Assembly (NCBI GenBank): GCA_963675135.1
Contig: OY776129.1
Location: 79,077,348 to 79,141,347 of the forward strand
Direction of reading: 5' to 3'
Length of the DNA: 64,000 nt
DNA from: Galeopsis tetrahit
Taxonomy: Eukaryota > Streptophyta > Magnoliopsida > Lamiales > Lamiaceae
Positions 1 through 11,720 of the stretch are shown here, piece after piece. The notes under the pieces were generated by a model. It was not told the origin of the DNA and did not search any database. It worked only from the letters and a program-made list of their open reading frames with translations. The position numbers and the translations under genes were made by a program. Each line of letters begins with the position of its first letter. Position 1 is the first letter of the stretch.

Positions 1-3000
1 ACTAGCAAACACTTCTCTTAACTGAGCATTCATACCTGATTAAGAATAGTTACTTTGATGAACCAAGTTGCTCTCAACAACGGAACATTATTTCTAATTA
101 GAACTTCAAAGAGAGATTTCCTCCTATAACCATGAGGTACATGGTCGGCCAATGAACGCAATCTTTTGTGCGGTTGGGATAAGCCCTGGAGAGAAGTTCA
201 AATATATATATCAGCAATCTTTTTTCTTCTGCTATTGATAAAAGCAAATTTTTTGTATACTAACAAATTATCCCAACCCAGGCTCAGATATTAGTCCCAT
301 TTGTCTAAAAAATGGTCTTAAGAAAACCAATTGTTTGAGGTTGGTTACGTAGTTGGAGATATAATAAACATACAACTACACTGTGTTAGTTATCAATCCT
401 GCCACATTCTAAGGATCAAATGAAAACATAATTTTATGAAAATACTTGACCTAGAACACATAAGTAATTGACCATGTCAAAAGAAGAAAATTTGTCAACT
501 CATCCAGCAACTTCAAAAAAAAATGAAAGCAAAAGACATGCCTCAATCCATTTCTTCCTGAAGTCTTCTCCACACGGTCTTTGGTCTGGGAAGATACCAG
601 GCTTGGTCAATAATGTACCAGAGAGAGGCAGTCCATAAACTTGACCCGCCTGCACATGATAATAGTTTTTTAACACAACTTCATACATGTTGTTTATCAT
701 TATCCACAAAGTTTCTGACATAAACAAATTCATGCTTATTGGGACATAAATTTATGATATTGGTCCATTTACAAGTATGGAAAAGATTTGTTTCTCCTCT
801 TACGAGGATGGGCAAGTAAAGATATAGAGCACCTTTCGCTTTTGGACACGAGACTCGTTGATAGCTCTTTGACATTTTCTGATCGCCTGCAAGTGCATTG
901 GATTAAGAGTTCACTTATAAGTCTTATTATACAATATATACCCATAAGAACACATATGACTTTGCCTATAAATTCTAGAGAACTGGACAACTTTCCAAGT
1001 ATATATTATACTGCGCACCTCTTTGCACTTGACAATAACGGGCTTTTGGAAAAACTGAAGCTGTGATAATGAAATCTCTCTAGATTCCTGATTTTAGTTT
1101 GACCATATAAATGAAAATGTAAGTACAATTATTGAATATACAATAAGAGGGTTTTAACACCACAAATATTGATATAAGGAATTGCAAAAACTACCTCAAG
1201 TCCATCGACAGTCTCTCTGTAACCAGATTGCACATATTCACGGGTAAGCGTCTCCTCGGGGCAATTTGGAGTCTGAGGGTGGTAGTCAGGCGGCCCAAGT
1301 CTGTCACCATAGAATACATCCAAGTGTAAGGGTGATGATACGTTGCAAAATGAAATTGAGAACAATCTCAAGAGCAAGCTGGGAAAAGCTAAGAAGTTTG
1401 ATGAAGAAATTCAACTAATCAAGAGAATATTCCCAATGCTCAGACAGCATAGCATAGTCCATATATGGTGAAGGAAAGATATGAATGACAAGAAGTCATG
1501 TTCCATGGAACAATACAATCGACCAAATAGAAAAGTCTAATGGTCCAATATTCAAACAAATATAGGCTATATGGAAATTACCTGGAATTCAACGTTTCCC
1601 TATCACACCTCAATTTGTATGGGGTTGGCTGTGTAGACCGTCTGAGAGAGAGAACAAGATACAAAAATACTACAGGGTGAAATAGCTTTGAGAATCAACA
1701 AAACAAACAAGACAAATATATTGCATAATTGTGAATTCGCTTATAGATTATTAAATAAAATTTCACTGTGAGCAGATGTTTTAAAGCATTATTATAAATA
1801 AAAAATTGCAATGAGAAAAACTAATTGCATGGTGAATATAGGAAATCATAATCCCATGCTAAATTATCAGAGTATAGAATACATTACTGACAAATGATGA
1901 CAAAATAGTCCTTTGATTTGCCACGATATAGCAGGAAGCAAAACCAAATAAAAACTTAATTTTAACTAATAAACAGAACACATTCTTACCTCAATAATCT
2001 TAGAAATTATTTACATTTGGTGAATCTTAACCCTGTTTTATACCCAGTAAGACTCTTTATACATGGTATTTATTTTCAAAGTGGCCATTTCTAATAAAAT
2101 GTTCAAAGTCGTTTGGTATTAAGATTTTAATAATAGAGAGAAATTACAAAATGCATTAAGCAACTTTCATATTAATACTTTGATGATTAACTTAAACCAG
2201 ATTTAGAATTTAACTTTAAACACATTATCAGTTGAGCGAGTTGAAAGTGCAAGATGAAACTGCCACCTAAAAGACACCTTTTAAAAAAATTAAGACTTGA
2301 ACTGAATTCAACTAGCAGTATAACTAAAATTAATTAAAGTGCAAACTTAAAGGCTCGGTTTGTTTGTTTGCAAACTTAACATAACTTGAAGACAAAAAAT
2401 TACGGGTGAAAAAAGTAACATTTTTGTCAGCATTGATAGCATACCAAACAAGTTCTTTTATCCGACATTCATAAACGAGAATACTTACGCACTACACGCC
2501 AAATGTAGCACTTGCACATGCATCTGGATAGACATGATTGATAATGAAACAAAACCAATCAATACCTTGAATTCAGTGAGAAGTTAGGAGGCAGAGCAGA
2601 CGGGTCCGCACGGGATGGATCCCTTGCTTGTATCCCAGAAATTGCACTGTTATTTACTGCACTAGTGCAGCTGCCAGCATGATACCTTTGCATCTCTTCT
2701 AGCGATCATCTGCATGCTGCCACCAGCATCGAGCAGTAAAAGGCTGGCCAATCTACAACAGTAATTTATTCATAAATTTCCATTTTTCATGTTATATATA
2801 CAGTTAATTTTTTACAAATCTAGCATATAATCATCACCAAAGCCTAGTCCATGGAAAATTAGTGCTTTTAATACTTGTCAGATCGTGGGCTGTCAACTAG
2901 TGTAGCAATGCAGTTATGATTCTGTAATATCGAAAGAAAAAAGAAAAAATAAAGCATGAGTGATAGATTAGGAGATCCGATTTTACATGAAGGCATAGAC

Positions 3001-3913
3001 TCATCAGACAAAAGAGAGATACAAAACAAAATGGGTGTCAGTCTAAAAAGCCCTTAACTTATATCTTATATAAAAATAGTACTACGGACCATAAATTCAA
3101 AGCTTGTTTGGTAATAGTAATATCTTCAATAGCAAGCTTTTTCAGGGTTACACATAGGAAAGGAGTAAGAAGTAGGAAGTACTATTCTGTAGCACGATGT
3201 CCGGTCTATTTCATATGAACAGACAACACAATCAACAGTGTAAACTCCACGACAGCGATAAGAATGTCCAATTAAAATCAATAAAAAAAAAATTGCAGGA
3301 ATTTTAACTTCAGTGTTGCACACATTGGTTCTGTTACCAAAAAAACGAACTACAAAATCACATTCCTCATCAAAATCATAATAGCATAAAACATTTGTGG
3401 ATCTTAACTTAAATATGATAGCGTAAATGGAATCCTTTCCCCAATCGACCGATTTCCCCGATTGATGGTCCTAGCAACCAGGAAATCCAATGCTTAGTTA
3501 CACTCTAATTCTCATGAAAATCATTTAAGTTTTGTTTAAACTGACTTGCAAAATATAATATCATTAATCCAAGTACGAGCATTGCACCCCCAATTCATGA
3601 TTAACAACTGTTTTACATCACTTCAACCACCAACCCACAATCGTGATTTTTCAAACCAATGATATTCAATCCAAAACCACCAAACAACAATTCAGGAACT
3701 CTGCATCAGTAGCTTAAACATGTAAAAACTCAAGCCAAAGCAATAGCTCGCCACACCTGATGTTTTTTACTCAATCAACACTCGTCCAAACAAGGAAATA
3801 ACTAAAATGAGTTTACAACAACCAATGATGTAAAAAATCCCAAAATAAAATAAAATAATAAAGAGCGTATTTTGACATTCCAGTGACTGGAAAAAATCAG
3901 AATCAAGCATACC
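1..3913 (-). CDS. MED12: MED12, Mediator kinase-module subunit (5' part, runs off the left edge)
   Basis: MED12 belongs to the CDK8 kinase module of the Mediator complex, which controls RNA polymerase II transcription in the nucleus. Seven coding exons can be read on the minus strand: 2693-2566, 1641-1582, 1300-1195, 1087-1019, 886-833, 649-542 and 185-36; the gene continues beyond base 1. All junctions keep phase. The start is the ATG at 2693 (MQRYHAGSCTSAVNNSAISG), which matches the usual plant MED12 N-terminus. Later exons give RRSTQPTPYKLRCDRETLNS, LGPPDYHPQTPNCPEETL, AGQVYGLPLSGTLLTKPG and ADHVPHGYRRKSLFEVL, all recognisable MED12 segments. The coding start exon begins at about 2752 in the 5' UTR, and a 5'-UTR intron (about 2753-3912) separates it from a leader exon upstream of 3913. 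The intron after base 542 starts with GC rather than GT. Only about 222 residues are visible, so intactness of the rest is unknown. Confidence 0.95.
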
Positions 3914-4260
3914 TGATAACCAAAGTCAGAAACCCCAAAATTAATCGAATCCCAATATCCGGTGAGTACCGATTGGGAAATTTTGGGAGTTCAAGACTTA
4001 AACTAGGGTTCAAATAGCAGAGCAAAACCTAGGGTTTTTCACCCGATAACTCAAATCACGAGCTGAAGAGAGAATAATTGTGGAACGAACGGGGAATATT
4101 GAGATTGAAGTGGCGATAACAGGAGGTTTACAGTCAGATTAGGGATTTGAAATCGACTTGAAGGAATCAATTTCAGGGGAATTCTAGATTACGTAGGTTG
4201 TTTTATTTTATCTGTATGTATCGATGTAAGTAAATATTGCAAGATACAGAAAGGGAAAGA
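3913..4260 (-). promoter_or_regulatory. MED12 5' leader exon and proximal promoter, homologous to the MED10 leader
   Basis: The leader exon ends at a consensus donor (CAG|GTATG at 3913/3912). Reading upstream it contains two telo-box-like AAACCCTA relatives around 3990-4040, then a block at about 4100-4253 nearly the same as 11568-11707 upstream of MED10. A GA-rich stretch (4265-4310) follows and fits a CT-rich plant core promoter on the minus strand. The exact transcription start cannot be read. Confidence 0.6.
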
Positions 4261-4366
4261 AAGTCTAGAGAGAGAGAGGAAGTGAGTTTTAGTACTTTTT
4301 AGAGAGAGAAACGGGAGTGAATTTTACCCCCATTACAAGAAAAGATTATTCTCTTACCCCCCCACA

Positions 4367-7090
4367 AGAAGTAATAATTACTATTTTCAACCCCAAAACT
4401 CCACTTTTGTACTCAATTTCATATTTATTTTCAAGTACTAATTTTAAATTTTGGGTAATGACTATTTTTCTATAGCTTTTAGGTCCACATTGCAATATTT
4501 GGACACATTGCTATATTTCTATTTCTAAACATTTTATTTGTAATTTTTTTAGTATCAAAGCTACTTTTTATATTCCATAAAAAGTCCACTTTGTCACAAG
4601 TTTTTTGGGCAAAATTTATAAATAACAATAATACATGAAATTTCTACAGGTGAGCACAATTTTATCTTGGTACGTAAGAGTTAAAATATGTTGACGATTC
4701 ACGTATTTTAGAATTTTCAGCTTAGAATAATGTATGCATTGAAATAAATGTTGTAACTGCAGATGTGAAGACATGTTGTAAGAATATATTTAGGGTTGTG
4801 ATACTTAAGAAGTTACTTGAAATAATAACCATGTTTATCTATGTATGAATTAACTTTTGGTCACTTCCCGACACTTTATTCAATCTTCGGGTTCTTGAAG
4901 ATGGGTTCGTCAAGTGACTCAAGTTAATGAAGATGGGTTCGTCAAGTGGCTCAAGTTAATGAAGATGGGTTACACTCTACAACTTATTTAATGTAGAATT
5001 TGTCGTTTATTGTAATATGTTCATTAACGGTTTTCAATTTCAATCACGGTCAAACTTGATCTAATTTAGAAAGTTAATTTAGTACTGGTCAACCATCCGT
5101 GAACTTGTAATCGCGACATGGATTATGCATTATGATATCAACAAATATTGAGTTGTCAAACAAATACACATGTTCAGTCCAGTTATATTCACGCTATTTT
5201 TAGTATTTGATCAATTGAGTGTTTTAAATAAAAAGTACTTTATAAAAACTAAATATAGATGACTTTAAGTGACGGTTATGACCCTTTTTTTATTTCTACT
5301 TAATTTAAATTTAAAAAAAAAATTACATTGTAGAAATAAAAAAATTGTGTGTATCATTAACTAAGTTCGTGTAATTATGTAAATAAAAAGATGTATTGTT
5401 ATGAGACATTTTTAATTACCGAAGTAATAAATAATATTTTCTACCCAAAACTCATACATTTTTGTACTCAATTTGACTGTTATTTCCTAGTACCAATCTT
5501 AAAAAATGGGTAATGACCATTTTATATAGCTTTAGGTCCTCATTGACATGTTTAAACGCATTGATTTTCTATTTCGACACAATTTATTTGTAATTTTGTA
5601 GTATCTAATACTGAGGTTTCTACACATGAACACAATTTTATCTTAATATATACTGTAAATTTTAAAACATGTTGAATATGCACGTAACAAACAAAATTTA
5701 ACACTCAAATCAACGTATGCAGTGAAATAAATGTTGCAAATGCACACGCGTACATAAACAGTAAAAATATATTTGTTGTCGTGATACTTGAAATGATATT
5801 CACACTCAACTACATATAACCCAATTGCTTTTTGTTACTGTCATTTTTCTCGGACAGGTTACTTAAAATTTAAACATTGTGTATCATTTTCAGGGTGGAC
5901 TTAAAATGATGTAACTATAAATGCTTAGATATGTTGTAAAAATATATTTAGGGTTGTGTATTAAAAAAATTACGTAAAATAATATTCATATTTATCTATG
6001 TATGAACTAATTTCTGGTCATTTCCTGACACTTTCTTAAATCTTCTGATTTTTTAAGATGGGTTCGTCGAATTAATGAAAATGGGTTACACTCTACATCT
6101 TATTTAATGTTGAATTTGTCGTTTATTGTGATGTTTTCATTAACGGTGCTCAATTTCAATTACGGTCAAACTTGATCTAATTTAGAAGATTAATTTAGTA
6201 CGGGTCAACCATCCGTGAACTTGTAATCGCGACATGGATTATACATTGTGATATCAACAAATATTGAGTTATCAAACAAATACAGATGTTCAACTCAATT
6301 GTCTTATTCACGCTATTTTTAGTATTCAATAAAAGTACTTTATAAAAACCAAAGATAAATGACTTTAGTGACAGTTATTAATTAACAACCTTTTTTATTT
6401 ATTTATATGTAATTTAATTTTAAATTAAAAATAAAATTTAAAATTAAATTACATTGTAGAAATAAAAAAGTTGTGGGTATCATTATCTAAGTTCATGCAA
6501 TTATGTAAATAAAAATGTATATTGTTTATGAGACATTTTTTAATTACAGAAGTAATAAATAATATTTTCTACCCCAAAACTCATACACTTTTTGTACATA
6601 ACTTGACTGTTATTTTCTAGTACCAATTTATTTGTAATTTTGTAGTATTTATACTATTTCTATATTCCCCATAAGGTACTCCCTCCGTCCCACCTAAAAG
6701 TATCTATAATTTTACTTTATATGTTTGAGGGGCGAATCGTACCAATAAATAAATATGATACGTAAAACTCACAGTGCATAATATTGAGGTTTCTACACGT
6801 GAACACAATTTTATCTTGATGCATAAAATTTAAAACATATCGAATATGCACGTAAAAAATAAAATAAAAAAATTAACGTATACAATTAAATAAATGTTGC
6901 AAATGCACACGCGTACATAGACTGTAAAATATATTTGTTGTCGTGATACTTAAAATGATATTCATACTTAAATACTTATAACCTAATTATTTTTTACTAC
7001 TTTGTCGTTTTCCTCAATCTGAACTAAATTTAAGAATTAAAACACACCACTTATAATTTAAACACCATGTATCATTTCAGGGTGGATTTT
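4367..7090. repeat. Roughly 1.1-kb tandem repeat, about three diverged copies
   Basis: Unit starts can be aligned at about 4367, 5420 and 6548 (each reads like GAAGTAATAA followed by a CCCAAAACTC motif), giving spacings of about 1,053 and 1,128 bp. Matching internal landmarks include a GAACACAATTTTATCTT segment at about 4652, 5629 and 6801, and a GACATGGATTATRCATTRTG segment at about 5116 and 6230. The third unit stops near 7090. No open reading frame or transposase remnant is seen, so this is either an old tandem duplication or a decayed non-coding element. It begins directly upstream of the MED12 promoter. Confidence 0.8.
6677..6780. mobile_element. Solitary Stowaway-type terminal fragment
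   Basis: The sequence ACTCCCTCCGTCCCACC at about 6677 is a Stowaway terminal repeat, but no matching inverted end is seen downstream. It lies inside the third unit of the 1.1-kb repeat and not in the other two, so it probably arrived after the duplications. Confidence 0.5.
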
Positions 7091-8590
7091 AGTTTTCTTT
7101 TAGAATGAATTGTCCTCAAATCCCTCAATTAAACATTGAAGACGGGTGTATATCCGCGAGATTTACGTCCTATAAATTTATCTTGCGCGAGGCAAATAAA
7201 TACACACATAATTCTACTAACTAGAAGTGTGCAAAATGTCAATATCTACTAAGTTGTAGGGTTTAGAGTGTTAATTTGTGTTATTTTGGGTGTAAAGTAT
7301 AAAAAACACTTGCTGTATTTGGGTACAAAAATGCATATACACAAGAGTACTTGGCTTGAGATTGTCTGCCAGATTTGGGGGGTTGACTTATTAAATTTGG
7401 CTGCTGACATAAGAAGAAACTGACTAAATAGTAAAAAAACTTGTGTTTTTCCAAATATTTGTTCTTCCTTTTTTGTACTCCCCCATATCTAGAAAGTTAT
7501 GAAGGTTCAATGATTAAATAAATCATTATAAACTGAAAATATTTTTTAAAAAATTGTGATAATAAATATGAAAAGTGTAGAAATATTTCAAAACTCTAAA
7601 ATGTATGTGATTAAATAATATTCTTATTAAGAATCAACTGGAACCTTAATTTTAAGTTTTTTAAGGTGGCTATGCAAATTATTAATTCCTATAGAAAATA
7701 TGTGGAGTATAATTTATGAAGAATAAAATACATAAACATAACTATAAAATCCTAAAAAGGGACCAATTAAAGTATTAAACCATGTTAACTCAATGTTTTT
7801 TTTTTTTAAGTTTCGATATCTGGTACAAGGGTCGACTAATCCTCGGAGATCAATACCACAGCTCACTTGCGGAGGCGCTCAGTATGGACTGGTCCCATAG
7901 AAATTGTTTGCACCTTAGAGGTTCAATAATTATTTATACCAGTAGTAAATTTTCGCAAACCTCATTTTGTAGACATTTTATGAGACAAGTCAATACATAC
8001 ATACAAGGCTTAGTTTTGACTTCGATTGAGGCTCTTCGTTAGTGGACAATGGAATTGATCCCCTGACTGACCAGTGGTCAATTTTAGCTCTATAGAAGGA
8101 GACATTTGTCTCATTGAGTCATTGTAAACGAGACAATAAATACACTCAAGAGCTTTAAAAGCATTCAAGTTGTTCTTTTTAGTATTGAATAACAATCATA
8201 CTTGAAAGTTTAGTAGACATTATTAATGTTCCAATACAAGCTACATCATCTAGTAGTCAACGGTCCAATTAACTGCAATACCTCTTTCCCGAGAGTCCGT
8301 GTGTTTGCAAACTCTATTAACAACTTTTAATTTTTTTAAAATACGAGATTCTTCTATACTATGTAGAGTTTGCAAACACCACCTAAGTCATGTCTCCACT
8401 AATCGACATAAAAGACTCTAATGAAGTAAGCTTCTAATAAAGTTTCCAACAGGCTTGTAAATAGTGTATTACATCTTGCACAATTATAAATGCTACAAAT
8501 CTCAAGAAACGTATAATCGACTTATTCACAAGCTTAACAGAAGAAAACTTAATGTTACAATGTGATGAAATTGCCCCAACCCACTCTGTT
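7091..8590. other. Gene-poor AT-rich spacer between MED12 and MED10
   Basis: I see no coding exon, RNA gene or structured repeat here. The open frames are short and low in complexity. The right end should contain the MED10 3' UTR and polyadenylation region. Confidence 0.5.
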
Positions 8591-8592
8591 CC

Positions 8593-11343
8593 TCAGAGCT
8601 CCGGCTTTATTTTCACATCTCCATTCGGTAGCATGCTTTGTGCTAGTGCGTTTCGTTTGGTCTCCTGCATAAATTATAGATGTTTCAGATGTAAATGATT
8701 TAACCGAGACTAGCATGAACAGTCAAGCACAATGAAAGCTGTTGTTCACTAATTTTTCAGAACATGTCATTAGAAAATTTCACAACTGACTACCATATAA
8801 CATGATCCAGCAATTATGTATACATGTATGTATGTGTGTGTGTGTTCACACAAGAAAAAAGCCAGCTCCATCAGACAGACCCAATTAAATTAACTTTTCA
8901 ATATTTTGTTGAAACTTAAATCAAATGTAAATGATCTATAGTCTATACAATCCTTCGTCTGCGCTGATATGTTTCATAAGAAGTTCTCCCTAGATACCGC
9001 TTTCTGCAGCCATAAACCATGCTGGTGAAGAGTGACTGACAAGGAGTAACATATATCTACCATTCTACCCTCACCATACCCATGACTCAAATAATACAAA
9101 ACCAAATCGGCTATCTAAAAGCATGATTCCGTTCGAAGTATCAGCATTTGCAAAGAAGTGTAAGCACCATTTCATAGTCTATCCATCACACATTATAAAA
9201 AATTAGTAAATATAATAACTTTAATATCTTCAATTACTAAAATAGTAATAATTATAATAACAGTAATTGGTGTTTGGGATAAACATCAGGGTGGCTTTTG
9301 ACTCGAGATTATCAACTCTCAATTGATCAGAAATAAAAATTGGAGTACTTTTGATTCATAGAAAATATTGCAGCCAATCACAATGTCCTTACAGCAGTCC
9401 CCAGTCCCCTCCACAGTTTGTAGGTCAAAATTAGAACCTTTATAATACATTGAATCCATCAAAAGTACACATAGACATTAGCACACACTTCAAGATTTCA
9501 ACAATCTGAAGTTCCTTTTTTTTGTGCCTCAACTCAACTATAAGAAAATGCTAATGGTAAATGATCACATCAAACAAGTGACAAAATTTAGAGAATAACA
9601 GGAACAAGTATACAAATTGTGAAGGAAATATGCCCAATAAATCACATGATATAGATATACTGAGGTATAGCAGAAGCAAAATGTAAAAATTCTACAATTT
9701 CTCTATCCTACAAAAGTAAGAAAAATAAAGAAACACATTATATAACTTACAGCTGCGGATGCGGCGCGTATCTCCCTATAATTATCAACTTCATCAGGAA
9801 ATGTCTGCTCCAGTTCCTCAAGTAGATGCTTTCGCAAGCTCTGCATTATTTAAGAGCAAAAGAGTTGCTAGCATTTCTTTTGATTACAAATCACAATGGA
9901 TTTACAACTTCTATTCAATTCAAGTACATAGGAGAAAAAGCTGTTGACGAGGAAAGATATAAAATGAAGGAAATTAAATTGGCACCTATATGACAGGAAG
10001 TTGTGTGAAAGTTACATAAAGAGTTAAGAAAATTATTTCAATGTTTGAAAGCTTTATCCTGCAAATTGTCATCGTGCTTACATCAAGAAAATTCAAAGAG
10101 GCTTTAAAGAAAATTGCATCTCTGATGAGCTTAATTTATCCAATATCCTAAAACATTGTTTCAGATTTCAGAATGCAAAATATGGAAGTTCCAAGTCATA
10201 TATATAGGTAAAACAAATTATAAAAGAGTTTGAAAAGCAAAGACTAACCTTGAAAGAATCTGTTTTTCCTTTAGTAATCTGATTCTTGGCGATGCAATTA
10301 TTCAACATATCCTTAGTGAATTCATCTGGATTCTTCCCATCATCTATCAAACTACATTGAAATTTATACATTCAGAAGTTGAACTAACAAGCAATAGCAT
10401 TCTAACAAATTTCCAAATAGTTTTCTTCATTAAAAAAACTTACTTAAGAACCTCCATTGGCACCTGAATGCTACACTTATCTGCTAATCTTGTCATATTA
10501 TCCAGCTCCAGTACCAAGTTATTCCTTTATCCCAAAAAATACAGCAGAATATAAGTATTCACGAATCACGATCTATATTACCAATATCCAAATGTGAAAT
10601 TTACTGCAATCCCCCAAACACAAAACAGTCGTTGGGAGTGTGAACGAATATAGCCACAAGCCCTAGAACAGTAAGGGGATGTTTGTTTTGGGATAAAAAA
10701 TCCGAATTTGGGATTTTGAAATCCCACCATGTTCTAGTTAAGGGTTTAGATTCAGGATTTCACAATTCTACCAATACAAATACCTATAAATCATACCGAT
10801 GTCAACACTATAAATACATACAAACCCTAATCATACCCTACTTAAATATCAAAACAAACATAAAACATACAAACCATTGACATTTCAAAATCCACTAGAT
10901 TTCGATGTGGACACTATAAATACATACAAACCCTAATCATACCTTACTTAAATATCAAAACAAACATAAAACATACAAACCATTAACATTTCAAAATCCA
11001 CAAAATTTTGAAATACTGATTTCAAAATACTCAAAATCCCAAAACAAACATCCCTAAAAGAGAATATAACAGAGTAGGGTTACGAGAGTTACATGCGCTG
11101 AAGGAGAGGAAGTTGGGCGGCGACATTGTAGGAGGAGACAGTGAGGTAAAGCTGGTGGAGGATTCCAAGAGTTTTCTGAATTGAACCTATAACTTGAGTC
11201 AAATTCTGTTTAGGATCATCGACGGGGGTAGCGGCGGTGGTGGCCGAAGAATCCATAGGCGACGCGTCAGTTGATTGTGAGACCATGATGCTGTTTCCTC
11301 CTCCGCCAATCGCCGTTGCTGCTGTGGCCTGTGAAGAATCCAT
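8593..11343 (-). CDS. MED10: MED10, Mediator middle-module subunit
   Basis: MED10 is a small subunit of the Mediator middle module that links activators to RNA polymerase II. Five coding exons on the minus strand keep phase throughout: 11343-11093, 10524-10444, 10351-10249, 9840-9751 and 8664-8593 (597 nt, 198 residues). The N-terminus (MDSSQATAATAIGGGG) is an Ala/Ser/Thr-rich low-complexity segment of about 55 residues. The conserved domain follows: NLTQVIGSIQKTLGILHQLY, VLELDNMTRLADKCSIQVP, LIDDGKNPDEFTKDMLNNC, KHLLEELEQTFPDEVDNY, then a basic tail ending in DVKIKPEL. The ATG at 11343 is preferred over the upstream in-frame extension because the latter would run into the putative 5'-UTR intron. 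A donor at 11501/11500 (TAG|GTATG) suggests a 5'-UTR exon above it. Intron 1 carries a Tourist MITE. Confidence 0.96.
8817..8852. repeat. TG-rich microsatellite in MED10 intron 4
   Basis: A short (TATG)n/(TG)n tract. It is ordinary intronic simple sequence. Confidence 0.7.
10675..11054. mobile_element. Tourist-like (PIF/Harbinger) MITE in MED10 intron 1
   Basis: The element starts GGGGATGTTTGTTTTGGGAT and ends with its inverted copy (CCCAAAACAAACATCCC). It is flanked by TAA on both sides (10672-10674 and 11055-11057). It is the same family as 43939-44246 and 54269-54553 but longer (380 bp), because an internal piece of about 100 bp with the motif ATACAAACCCTAATCATACC is present twice (about 10816 and 10925). 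Confidence 0.85.
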
Positions 11344-11500
11344 GCTTCTCAAGGTTGGATTTTTTTCTCTGTTTTTCGTCGCTCGAACTGCCGCGCCCAA
11401 AGATCTACAAAGAATTGGGGGTGGGGGGTTTGATTTGCGAGTTTTTTTCCAGTAGTTGCAAAATTTAAAAGTGAAAGAAATTAGAATCAATCAAACATAC

Positions 11501-11720
11501 CTATAAGACTTGAATTAGGGTTCGCTCAAAGGAGGAAAATTCGGTGTTTCTTGAAGTTCGAAGTGATTGAGATTGAAGTGGCGATTGATTGCAGGAGGTT
11601 TATAGCCTGATTAGGGATTTGAAATCAAATTCGGGAATTGTAGATTAAGTAGGTTGTTTTATTTACTCCGTATGTATCGATGTATGCAGATGTTGCAAGA
11701 TACAAAGAATGTCAGTTTTA
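11501..11720 (-). promoter_or_regulatory. MED10 5' leader and proximal promoter, homologous to the MED12 leader
   Basis: This block lines up with 3990-4253 upstream of MED12: the shared pieces, in order, include GATTGAAGTGGCGAT, AGGAGGTTTA, GATTAGGGATTTGAAATC, GTAGGTTGTTTTATTT, GTATGTATCGATGTA and GCAAGATACA. Its presumed splice donor context (GTATGTTTGATTGATTCT) also resembles the MED12 one (GTATGCTTGATTCTG). A telo-box-like GAACCCTAATTC lies at about 11512-11523. Confidence 0.6.

Noticed and set aside
4367..7090. LTR retrotransposon as explanation for the 1.1-kb repeats
   Set aside because: There are three tandem units rather than two LTRs around an interior, no TG...CA ends, primer-binding site or polypurine tract could be found, and no gag/pol frame exists.
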